Below, one piece after another: positions 7,372 to 14,168 of a stretch of 23,775 nt of DNA (positions are counted from its first letter, which is position 1; each line of letters begins with the position of its first letter). The notes under the pieces were generated by a model. That model was not told where the DNA came from. It did no database searches and was given only the letters and a program-made list of their open reading frames with translations. The translations under genes and the position numbers were made by a program. Origin of the DNA: Christensenella sp. UBA4379 (lineage in GTDB: Bacteria > Bacillota > Clostridia > Christensenellales > Aristaeellaceae); contig DGRV01000086.1 in assembly GCA_002391225.1 (NCBI GenBank), positions 1 through 23,775 of the forward strand. The letters run 5' to 3'.

Positions 7372-7634
7372 TTGCACCCTCCTTAAATGTTGGACATATT
7401 GTGTTCAAAACGTCCAGATCACGACATCTGTCGGGACACGGCCCGGATCCGTCATTTTTGCGTCCTCATTTGTCTCTGTCAGATGAGACAGTTTAGATTA
7501 TACTACATTTTCGATTGGACCAAAAGTTTTTTCTGAAAAACCGTTCAACTGATTGACTTTTTGTCATTTGTATGATATATTATATTTTCTGTGTGGACAT
7601 CATACAGAGTTGCTGCGAATGGAGGTCTTTTCAT
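7372..7634. promoter_or_regulatory. Divergent birA / regulator control region with several inverted repeats
   Basis: Plus strand: TTGACT (7553-7558), 17 bases, then TATATT (7576-7581) with an upstream TG, an extended -10. Minus strand: TATAAT (7497-7502) with only a weak -35 near TTGGTC, giving birA a leader of about 115 bases. Dyads include TGTCTC-N8-GAGACA (7471-7490) at the predicted birA transcription start. CGACA-TC-TGTCG (7422-7433) lies in the birA leader, and TCTGTGTG-N5-CATACAGA (7588-7608, one mismatch) lies at the regulator transcription start. The dyads are seen directly; operator function is inferred. Confidence 0.55.
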
Positions 7635-8255
7635 ATGCAATCCCAACCCAAAAAGATGTTGATTGTCGCTGTCCTTGAAACGCTTCGCAAATACACCGAT
7701 AAACAACACAGGCTGATGCAGGCGCCCCTGCTGACGCTTTTGGAAAAGGATTACGGACTGAAAGTGGACCGCAAAAGCCTGCGTCACAATATCGAAAGCC
7801 TGGTCAACGCCGGCTATCCGCTCAAATATCAGCGCGGTTGGTACTACAAACACGAGCTCACCCCGGAGGATATCAACATCCTGGTCCAGAGCCTGACGGA
7901 GAATCTTTCCCTCTCCCCCGAAACCATCTGCCAGCTGATCAGCAAGATCGAGGCCTTCCTCCCGGTCTGCCAGGAAAAGCCCCTGGCCGGAACGGAGGGC
8001 GAAAAGCTGCTGATGCTGGAAAAGGCCCTGGCCTGCGGCAAGACCGTTTCCTTTCAGGAAAGCGGAACCGCCTATGCCGGCATGAAGGTGCTGGAGATCG
8101 AGCGCAACGGCAGATCTGTTCTGAAAAACGATACCGCTTCCCAGGAGGACGCCCCCGCTCCCTGGACCAGCTGGCAGGTCACCGTGCAGGACGAAGCCCT
8201 GCAAACCAGGGTGTTTTCACTGTCTTCCCTCTCGGATGTTACCGTTTCCGAATAA
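7635..8255 (+). CDS. Short WYL-like winged-helix transcriptional regulator
   Basis: A probable DNA-binding regulator of 206 residues; its target is unknown. I use the ATG at 7635, eight bases after GGAGGT, because an in-frame upstream ATG at 7572 overlaps the predicted promoter. The N-terminal half resembles the helix-turn-helix and linker of WYL-domain regulators (KMLIVAVLETLRKYTDK, VDRKSLRHNIESLVNAGYPL, then WYYK). Next comes a helical linker (LTPEDINILVQSLTENLSLS). Where WYL proteins carry a ligand-binding domain and often a further C-terminal extension, this one has only about 80 residues. They begin LLMLEKALACGKTVSFQ and end RVFSLSSLSDVTV, like the edges of a WYL domain with its centre missing. 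A good promoter precedes it and a terminator follows, so it is a complete single-gene unit. It may regulate itself through the dyad at 7588-7608. Confidence 0.6.
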   Translation: MQSQPKKMLIVAVLETLRKYTDKQHRLMQAPLLTLLEKDYGLKVDRKSLRHNIESLVNAGYPLKYQRGWYYKHELTPEDINILVQSLTENLSLSPETICQLISKIEAFLPVCQEKPLAGTEGEKLLMLEKALACGKTVSFQESGTAYAGMKVLEIERNGRSVLKNDTASQEDAPAPWTSWQVTVQDEALQTRVFSLSSLSDVTVSE

Positions 8256-8279
8256 TCAATCACCGATTCTCTTATGAAG

Positions 8280-8318
8280 AAGGGCTGCTGCAGCCGGTGC
8301 GCTGCGGCAGCTCTTTTT
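8280..8318 (+). terminator. Rho-independent terminator after the WYL-like regulator
   Basis: A 12-bp GC-rich stem (8282-8293 with 8302-8313, two G-T wobbles) with an eight-base loop is followed by TTTTT (8314-8318). It begins 24 bases after the stop of the regulator. On the opposite strand it lies just past the comEA stop and has a partial T-tract, so it may also serve that operon. Confidence 0.8.
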
Positions 8319-8344
8319 CTATGGTTCAGGTTCTATGGTTCAGG
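8317..8344. repeat. Tandem 14-bp direct repeat over the comEA stop codon
   Basis: TTCTATGGTTCAGG occurs twice in exact tandem (8317-8330 and 8331-8344). The second copy contains the last codons and TAG stop of comEA; the first repeats them just downstream. It looks like a recent slippage duplication with no effect on the protein. Confidence 0.9.
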
Positions 8345-8869
8345 CGTTTTCAGCGAGATATACGGAAGAAGCCTTTGCAGCGTGGCGGCCCCGATGCCGC
8401 GGACGGCCAGCAGATCCTCCGGAAGGCGGAAAACTCCGTTCTTCTCCCTTTCTTCGATGATCCGCTCCGCCAGGGCCGGGCCGACGCCCGGCAGCTGGGT
8501 CAGCTCGTCCTTCCCGGCAAAGTTGATGGGGATCCTTCCGCCGTCCTCCTCCGGCTCCGCCGCCGGGACGCTCCGGTCCACCGTCGCGGCGGGAGCAGCC
8601 GTATACAGCTGTGTTTCCGGCCTTTTTGCCGTCTGGCGGACAAGGCCCGGTAGAACCAGCGTCAGGCAGAGCAGACTGCCCGCCAGGAGGACGGCCGACA
8701 GCGCGCGCACGCCCTTTCGCGAAAGGGCGCTTTCCGACAGGCCCAGCTTCCTGAGCCGCCGCGCTGCCCGGCCTTCCCGGGCGGAAAGCAGGGACCGGTA
8801 GTCCCTGATCAGCTCATTGACAGCCCTTTCCTCCTGTTTGGAGAAGGGGACGGCCGGGTCCCGCCTCAC
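8333..8869 (-). CDS. comEA: ComEA-like membrane-anchored helix-hairpin-helix DNA-binding protein
   Basis: ComEA proteins bind double-stranded DNA outside the membrane during natural transformation. This 178-residue protein has a basic N-terminal segment of about 55 residues, one transmembrane helix (about 56-77), a linker rich in alanine, proline and acidic residues, and a C-terminal tandem helix-hairpin-helix domain. The hairpins are LPGVGPALAERII (126-138) and VRGIGAATLQRLL (157-168). The SLBB domain found between anchor and HhH in many Gram-positive ComEA proteins is absent. The start is a GTG overlapping the cysS stop (GTGA), implying translational coupling; no clear Shine-Dalgarno sequence is seen. 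No comEC or comEB is in the window, so a competence role is by family only. Another DNA-binding function is possible. Confidence 0.78.
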   Translation of the reverse strand: MRRDPAVPFSKQEERAVNELIRDYRSLLSAREGRAARRLRKLGLSESALSRKGVRALSAVLLAGSLLCLTLVLPGLVRQTAKRPETQLYTAAPAATVDRSVPAAEPEEDGGRIPINFAGKDELTQLPGVGPALAERIIEEREKNGVFRLPEDLLAVRGIGAATLQRLLPYISLKTPEP

Positions 8870-10269
8870 TGAATCTGGCGGCGGACCTTCTGGCCCTGGG
8901 CGGTATCCTCCACGATGTAGCCCTTTTCCTTTAACTGATCCCGCAGGCTGTCAGAATCGGCCCAGCGCTTTTCCTTCCGGGCGGCGGCCCGCTGGTCCAC
9001 CAGGGACTGAATCTCCTCCGGCAGCTTTTCCTCGGCCTTCTGCATCAGGATGCCCAGGATGTCCGTCAGCTTGAGGAGGGTCTGCAGGCACCCGTCCACG
9101 GCGCGCAGGGAGGAAGCCTGGTTCAGGGAGGTATTGGCGTCCTGCACCAGCTGGAACAAAGCGCCCAGGGCGTCCGCGGTGTTGAGGTCGTCATCCATGG
9201 CTTCTTCAAAACGGGCGGCATAGCCTTCCATGCGGGAAAGCAGGGCCTCTTCCTCCGCCGTCAGGTCTTTGGCCTGGGCGTTGGCGCGCAGGAAGAGCAT
9301 CTGGTCCCGGGCGGTGTACAGGCGGGTCAGGGAGGCGTGGGCCTGGGCGATCATGTCCCGGGAGAAGTTAAGCGGGCTGCGGTAATGGGCGCTGAGCATG
9401 AAGAAGCGCACGTCCTCGGCGGAATATTCCTTCAGAATGTCCCGGATGGTGAAGAAATTCCCCTTCGACTTGGACATCTTCTCGTTGTCGATGTTGATGA
9501 AGCCGTTGTGCATCCAGTAATGCACGAAGGGCTTGCCGGTGGCCCCTTCGGCCTGGGCGACCTCGTTTTCATGGTGCGGGAACAAAAGGTCCTTCCCGCC
9601 GGTATGGATGTCGAAGGTCTCCCCCAGGTACTTCATGCTCATGGCGGAGCACTCGATGTGCCAGCCGGGGCGGCCGGGCCCCCAGGGGCTGTTCCAGCTG
9701 GGCTCGCCTTCCTTGGCAGCCTTCCACAGGGCGAAATCAGCCGGGTGCTTTTTGTCGTTGTCCACGTCGATGCGGGCGCCGGCCTCCAGGTCGTCCATGT
9801 TCTGGCCGGAGAGCTTGCCGTAGCCGGGATAGGCGCGGGTGTCAAAATAGACGTCCCCGTTGACCGTGTAGGTCAGGCCGTTGCCCTCCAGCCGCTTGAT
9901 CAGCTTGATGATGTCCCCGATGTGCTCGGTGGCCCGGGGATGGACGGTGGCCGGATGGATGCCCAAGGCCGTGGCGTCCTTAAAATATTCCTCGATGAAG
10001 CGGTCACCCAGCTCCTTGACGGTAATTCCTTCCTGGTTCGCCCGGCGGATCATCTTGTCGTCAATGTCGGTAAAGTTCTGCACAAAGGTGACCTTGTAGC
10101 CCTTGTACTCCAGATACCGGCGAAGGATATCGAACATGATGAAGGGACGGGCGTTGCCGATGTGGAAATAGTCGTACACGGTCGGGCCGCAGGAATACAT
10201 GCGGATCTCGCCCTCGTGGATGGGAATCAGCTCTTCCTTTTTCCTGGTATAATCGTTATAAACCTTCAT
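8866..10269 (-). CDS. cysS: Cysteinyl-tRNA synthetase
   Basis: A cytoplasmic class I aminoacyl-tRNA synthetase that charges tRNA-Cys with cysteine using ATP. The 467 residues match the normal bacterial length. It shows the zinc ligand C27 in YSCGPTVYD, the HIGN signature (36-39), the second cysteine in GWHIECSAMS, and HTGGKDLLFPHHENE with its histidine ligands. KMSKSKGNF (near 265) is the second signature. The anticodon-binding region includes DDDLNTADALGALF, and the tail matches the family (KRWADSDSLRDQLKEKGYIVEDT). The ATG at 10269 has GGAGG nine bases upstream and lies inside the end of cysE (14-base overlap). Pairing with cysE is a common Firmicutes arrangement linking cysteine synthesis to its use. 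Confidence 0.98.
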   Translation of the reverse strand: MKVYNDYTRKKEELIPIHEGEIRMYSCGPTVYDYFHIGNARPFIMFDILRRYLEYKGYKVTFVQNFTDIDDKMIRRANQEGITVKELGDRFIEEYFKDATALGIHPATVHPRATEHIGDIIKLIKRLEGNGLTYTVNGDVYFDTRAYPGYGKLSGQNMDDLEAGARIDVDNDKKHPADFALWKAAKEGEPSWNSPWGPGRPGWHIECSAMSMKYLGETFDIHTGGKDLLFPHHENEVAQAEGATGKPFVHYWMHNGFINIDNEKMSKSKGNFFTIRDILKEYSAEDVRFFMLSAHYRSPLNFSRDMIAQAHASLTRLYTARDQMLFLRANAQAKDLTAEEEALLSRMEGYAARFEEAMDDDLNTADALGALFQLVQDANTSLNQASSLRAVDGCLQTLLKLTDILGILMQKAEEKLPEEIQSLVDQRAAARKEKRWADSDSLRDQLKEKGYIVEDTAQGQKVRRQIQ

Positions 10270-10921
10270 GCCGGTTTTCCTCCCGTTCTTCTTCGTTCAG
10301 GGCAAGCTGCTTTTCGAGCGCCGCGATGCGGCCGGAAAGCAGGTTGAAGCGTTCGTGTACAGGGTCTGGCAGGTTGCCGTGCTCCAGGTCGATCTCCGGG
10401 GCCTTGCCCTTCTGGCGCACGATGCGGCCGGGGTTGCCGACCACGGTGCAGTGGTCCGGCACATCCTTGAGCACGATGGCCCCGGCGCCGACCTTCACGT
10501 GGTCCCCCAGGGTGATGGGGCCCAATACCTTGGCCCCGGCCCCGACGGTCACGTGGCTTCCAAGGGTCGGGTGGCGCTTGCCGGTATCCTTGCCGGTGCC
10601 GCCCAGGGTAACCCCCTGATACAGGGTCACGTCGTCCCCGATCACCGTGGTTTCGCCGATGACGACGCCGCTGCCGTGGTCGATAAACAGGCGCTTGCCG
10701 ATCACGGCCCCGGGGTGGATCTCAATTCCAGTGCGTCTTCTGGCCCGCTGGCTGATCCAGCGCGCGTAGAGGATGTGCCCTTTTTCATAAGCCCGGTGGG
10801 CCCGCCGGTGGCTGCGGATGGCCTTGACCCCGGGGTAGCACAGCAGCACTTCCCACTTGCTGCGGGCGGCCGGGTCCCGGGCCAGGACCGTCTCGATATC
10901 TTCTTTCAGTGTGCGAAACAA
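10256..10921 (-). CDS. cysE: Serine O-acetyltransferase
   Basis: CysE transfers an acetyl group from acetyl-CoA to L-serine, giving O-acetylserine, the precursor for cysteine. The 221-residue protein is the short Firmicutes form, lacking the longer helical N-terminus of the enterobacterial enzyme. Its C-terminal half is a left-handed beta-helix of hexapeptide repeats with the catalytic region FIDHGSGVVIGETTVIGDDV. GVTLGGTGKDTGKRHPTLG and VVGNPGRIV are also clear family motifs. The start codon is TTG, with GGGAG seven bases upstream inside the end of ppk1; only two bases separate the genes. No cysK is in the window. Confidence 0.95.
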   Translation of the reverse strand: MFRTLKEDIETVLARDPAARSKWEVLLCYPGVKAIRSHRRAHRAYEKGHILYARWISQRARRRTGIEIHPGAVIGKRLFIDHGSGVVIGETTVIGDDVTLYQGVTLGGTGKDTGKRHPTLGSHVTVGAGAKVLGPITLGDHVKVGAGAIVLKDVPDHCTVVGNPGRIVRQKGKAPEIDLEHGNLPDPVHERFNLLSGRIAALEKQLALNEEEREENRHEGL

Positions 10922-10923
10922 AC

Positions 10924-12963
10924 CTATTCTCCCATGTATGAATTGTCTACCGCGAAAATGTTGCTTTCCTGGGCGTTCCGGACGGGCTCCGTCTTTTCGG
11001 CGCGCAGATAGGAGCCGTCCTCCTGCATGATCCAGGCCTTGGCGTTGTCCTGAATCTCAAAGAGGATGTCCCGCTGGATCCGCTGGCGGATCGCCTCGTT
11101 TTCAATCGGGAACATCAGCTCGATGCGCTTGTCCAGGTTGCGGGTCATCAGGTCCGCGCTGGACAGGTAGATGATCGGGTCGCCCTCGTTGCAGAACAGG
11201 TAACATCGTGCGTGCTCCAGGAAACGGCCCACGATGGAGCGCACCTGGATGTTCTCCCGCCCCTTGACGGACAGGCAGCACGGGCCGCGCACGATCATCG
11301 TGATGGGGACCCCACTGTCCGCCGCCTTGTACAGGCGGTTGATGATCTTTTTGTCCGTACAGCCGTTGCACTTGATCGTGATGCCCGAGACCTTGCCCTC
11401 TTCGGCGTTTTTGATCTCCTGGTCGATCAGGTCGGTCAATTTATCCCGAAGGTCGTCGGGCGAGGCGACCAGCTTGGTCAGGGAGGAATTCTCCGTATAA
11501 CCGGTCACCATGTTGAAGAACGCGCCGGCGTCCTCCCCGATGACCTCGTCGTCCGTCAGCAGCCCCATGTCCGTGTACATGGAGGCCGTCGCGTCGTTGT
11601 AATTGCCCGTGCCCAGGTGGACGTAGCGGTGCAGGCTCCCGTTTTCCCTGCGCAGCACCAGGGTGATCTTGCTGTGGCACTTGTAGTTGGGCACCCCGTA
11701 GATCACGTGGCAGCCGGCCTTTTCCAGCGAGTCGCACCAGTTGATGTTGTTTTCCTCGTCAAAGCGGGCGCGGATCTCCACCAGGACGGTCACCTGCTTG
11801 CCGTTCTGTGCCGCCCGGACCAGAGCGCCGACGATGGGGCTCTTGCCGCTGACGCGGTACAGGGTCTGCTTGATGGCCAGCACGTCCTCGTCCTGCGCCG
11901 CGGTTTCCAGGAAACGGACGATGGCGTCAAAGGAATCGTAGGGGTGATGGAAGAATAGGTTCCCTTCCCGGATGCGGTCAAAGATGTTCATGCCGCCGGC
12001 CAGCTTTTCGTCCATATGGGGCTTAAAGGCCGGGAAGCGCAGGTCGTCGCAGCCTTCCAGGGAAGAAATCTGCTTCATAAAATAGGTCGGGTCCAGGGGG
12101 CCGGGAATCCTGAAAATGGCCCGGTTGGCGACCCCTAAGTATTTTTTCAAAAGCAAAAGCAGCCGGTTGTCAAAGCTGTCCGGAATCTCCAGGCGGACGA
12201 TCTGGCCGAACTTCCGCTTTTTGAGATTCTTCTGCATCTCGGTGATCAGGGTGTCGGCGTTGGAATCGTTGTAATAAAAATCCTGGTTTCGGGTCAGACG
12301 GAAGGGCTGGGCGCAGACCGGGCGGACGCCCAGCATCTTGTCCACGAAGCCAACGATCAGGTCCTCCAGCAGGATAAAGGTGCCCCGGCCTTCCTTGGCA
12401 GGCAGGGCAACGCAGCGCTTTAAGTTCTTGGGCACCGGCATGAGGCTGAAGCGCAGGGACGCGCCGGCGCTCTTCTGCGGCAGGAGCATGGCCAGGTGGA
12501 GACATTTGGGGGCCAGCAGCGGGAACGGCCTGCGCGGGTCGATGGCGTAGGGCGTCAGAAGCGGGGCGACCTCTTTGTCAAAATAGTCCCTGGCAAAGGA
12601 CAGCTGCTCTTCGTTCAGGTCCTGGAAGCGCAGAAAGACGATGCCCGCCTGCTTTAAATCCGGCAGGTACATCTCGTTGAGGATCTGGTACTGCCGCACG
12701 ATCTGCTGGCGCACGTCCAGGCCGATCTGCGACAGCTGCTCGTAGGGCGTCATGCCGGAGATGTCGGTTTTGTCGCTCCCCGTCGTGATCTCCCTTTCCA
12801 GCGAGCCGACCCGGACCATAAAAAACTCATCCAGATTGCTCTCGCAGATGGAAATGAATTTTCCCCTTTCCAGCAGGGGATTGTCCGGATTCGCCGCTTC
12901 CTCCAGGCATCGGCCGTTAAAACGGATCCAGCTGAGCTCCCGGTTAAAATACTTTTTCTTCAT
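10924..12963 (-). CDS. ppk1: Polyphosphate kinase 1
   Basis: PPK1 reversibly polymerises the gamma-phosphate of ATP into inorganic polyphosphate, a phosphate and energy store used in stress responses. The 679 residues match the family. The start FNRELSWIRFNGRCLEEA and ESNLDEFFMVRVG (41-53) are N-terminal signatures. The PLD-like catalytic domains carry CHSK with H430, equivalent to the autophosphorylated histidine of the E. coli enzyme, and FLEHAR with H584, the second conserved histidine. YVHLGTGNYND (448-458) and RGPCCL are also diagnostic. The ATG at 12963 follows AAGGA. It lies 16 bases after the metallophosphoesterase-like gene and directly before cysE. No exopolyphosphatase (ppx) is nearby. 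Confidence 0.97.
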   Translation of the reverse strand: MKKKYFNRELSWIRFNGRCLEEAANPDNPLLERGKFISICESNLDEFFMVRVGSLEREITTGSDKTDISGMTPYEQLSQIGLDVRQQIVRQYQILNEMYLPDLKQAGIVFLRFQDLNEEQLSFARDYFDKEVAPLLTPYAIDPRRPFPLLAPKCLHLAMLLPQKSAGASLRFSLMPVPKNLKRCVALPAKEGRGTFILLEDLIVGFVDKMLGVRPVCAQPFRLTRNQDFYYNDSNADTLITEMQKNLKKRKFGQIVRLEIPDSFDNRLLLLLKKYLGVANRAIFRIPGPLDPTYFMKQISSLEGCDDLRFPAFKPHMDEKLAGGMNIFDRIREGNLFFHHPYDSFDAIVRFLETAAQDEDVLAIKQTLYRVSGKSPIVGALVRAAQNGKQVTVLVEIRARFDEENNINWCDSLEKAGCHVIYGVPNYKCHSKITLVLRRENGSLHRYVHLGTGNYNDATASMYTDMGLLTDDEVIGEDAGAFFNMVTGYTENSSLTKLVASPDDLRDKLTDLIDQEIKNAEEGKVSGITIKCNGCTDKKIINRLYKAADSGVPITMIVRGPCCLSVKGRENIQVRSIVGRFLEHARCYLFCNEGDPIIYLSSADLMTRNLDKRIELMFPIENEAIRQRIQRDILFEIQDNAKAWIMQEDGSYLRAEKTEPVRNAQESNIFAVDNSYMGE

Positions 12964-12979
12964 GAAAAACCGTCCTTAC

Positions 12980-14071
12980 TTAGTATACAAGTTTGCTCGT
13001 TAATGTGATCAGAGTGACGGCCGGCGGGTTCATAAAACGGATGGACAATGGGCTGTACACGCTGCTGGCGCCAAGGCCGGGGCTGATATACTGAGAAATC
13101 CCGTACAGGGTGCTCAGGCCGCTTAAGCCGCCGTCGCCCGGAAACCAACGGTCTTCCCCGTAGACGCCCAACGCCCGGGGCACGAAGACCGGCCCGATCA
13201 GCGGCAGGCGGAACTGCCCGTTGTTCAGATGTCCGGCCAGGATCAGGGAAACGGGCTTGGCGTTGTTGCGCAGGCCGTCGGTATCGTTGTAGCGGAGCTC
13301 CGCCAGGCGCTCCTGCGAACAGGGGACGTGGGTCACGCAGATCTTAAAATCCCCACTCTTCATTTTGCGCAGGGCTTCCTCCGTGCGGTCGATGCGCTCC
13401 AGCCAGTAGTCCAGCGCCCTTAGGGCGGCGCTTCTGGCCTCCGAATCCGGGTCGTTCAAAAGCTGGCGGCGGTTGTTCTCGATCGAAAGCCGGGCGTTGT
13501 CCACATCCGTGTCGTACACCGTGTCCGGACAGAGCCACAGGATCGAGTTCCCCACCTGCAGCTCGTAGGGGGCGTCCAGATAAATGGCCCCGAAGCTTTC
13601 CGCCCGCTGTATATAGTCCGCCTTGGGCGAAGCCGATCCGTGAGGGGTGGAAAGGATGGGCGGCGGGTCCTCGTCCCCGGCCACCAGGAACACCGGCACG
13701 CTCTTGTCCAAGAGGGTGATCAGCTGCATCAGCTGGGCGTCGTTCCCATCGGCTGACAGGCTGTCCCCGCTGATCACGACGGCGTTGTAGCGCACATTCC
13801 TCAAAGTGGCTTCAATGCCCGCCTGGCCGTGGCCGAAGCCCGCGCCGTGCAGATCGCTGATATGCAGGATTTTGAAGCCCTCCAGCGAGGAGGACAGGGA
13901 AGGGATCGTCACGGACTGGCGGATCAACTGTACCTGCCGGTTGATGAAGCCGTTGACCAGCGCAGCGGCGGTCACCAGGATCACCAGAAGCAGAAGAACC
14001 ACCACCGGCCCTCTGCGCCGGCGGCGGATCTTTTCGTGTTCAAAAATCGGATCAGCGTATTGCCTGCCCAT
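12980..14071 (-). CDS. Membrane-anchored metallophosphoesterase-like protein with altered metal ligands
   Basis: This 363-residue protein has a basic N-terminus (RRRRR, 16-20), one transmembrane helix (about 22-40) and a calcineurin-like fold of the YkuE/YaeI type, probably outside the membrane. Motifs: SDLHG (72-76, intact), GDS (102-104, intact), GDED (132-135, where GNHD or GNHE is usual), THVP with H248 (intact), and GHLNNGQ (280-286, where GHTHGGQ is usual). Two ligand positions, the Asn-His of motif III and the second His of motif V, are therefore substituted. The C-terminal LYGISQYISPGLG and PPAVTLITL segments match the family. YkuE/YaeI relatives include UDP-2,3-diacylglucosamine hydrolases and other phosphodiesterases; activity here is uncertain. 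It heads the operon with ppk1. Confidence 0.8.
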   Translation of the reverse strand: MGRQYADPIFEHEKIRRRRRGPVVVLLLLVILVTAAALVNGFINRQVQLIRQSVTIPSLSSSLEGFKILHISDLHGAGFGHGQAGIEATLRNVRYNAVVISGDSLSADGNDAQLMQLITLLDKSVPVFLVAGDEDPPPILSTPHGSASPKADYIQRAESFGAIYLDAPYELQVGNSILWLCPDTVYDTDVDNARLSIENNRRQLLNDPDSEARSAALRALDYWLERIDRTEEALRKMKSGDFKICVTHVPCSQERLAELRYNDTDGLRNNAKPVSLILAGHLNNGQFRLPLIGPVFVPRALGVYGEDRWFPGDGGLSGLSTLYGISQYISPGLGASSVYSPLSIRFMNPPAVTLITLTSKLVY

Positions 14072-14104
14072 GCATCCTACTCCCGTTAGGTGTCAATCCT
14101 ATTT

Positions 14105-14133
14105 ATTATACCTTTCGCCCCGCCGTTTTGCAA
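14105..14133 (-). promoter_or_regulatory. Promoter of the metallophosphoesterase-ppk1-cysE-cysS-comEA operon
   Basis: On the minus strand, TTGCAA (14128-14133) and TATAAT (14105-14110) are separated by 17 bases. Transcription would start near 14098, only about 27 bases before the first ATG. The inverted repeat CCCGCC-N11-GGCGGG spans the -35 and spacer and could bind a regulator. The short leader leaves no room for a T-box. Confidence 0.75.
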
Positions 14134-14168
14134 TGGGCGGGACAAAATTTACTGATACGCCGTTTTTT

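Noticed and set aside
7378..7634. A classical BirA operator in the birA upstream region.
   Set aside because: No GTTAAC-type half-sites with a 14-16 base spacer are present; the dyads seen are different sequences.
7572..7634. An upstream ATG for the WYL-like regulator adding 21 residues.
   Set aside because: This ATG lies at the -10 element of a strong predicted promoter and lacks a ribosome site, whereas the ATG at 7635 follows GGAGGT.
14072..14104. A T-box or SAM riboswitch upstream of the operon containing cysE and cysS.
   Set aside because: The predicted leader is about 27 bases, far too short, and no conserved T-box sequence is present.
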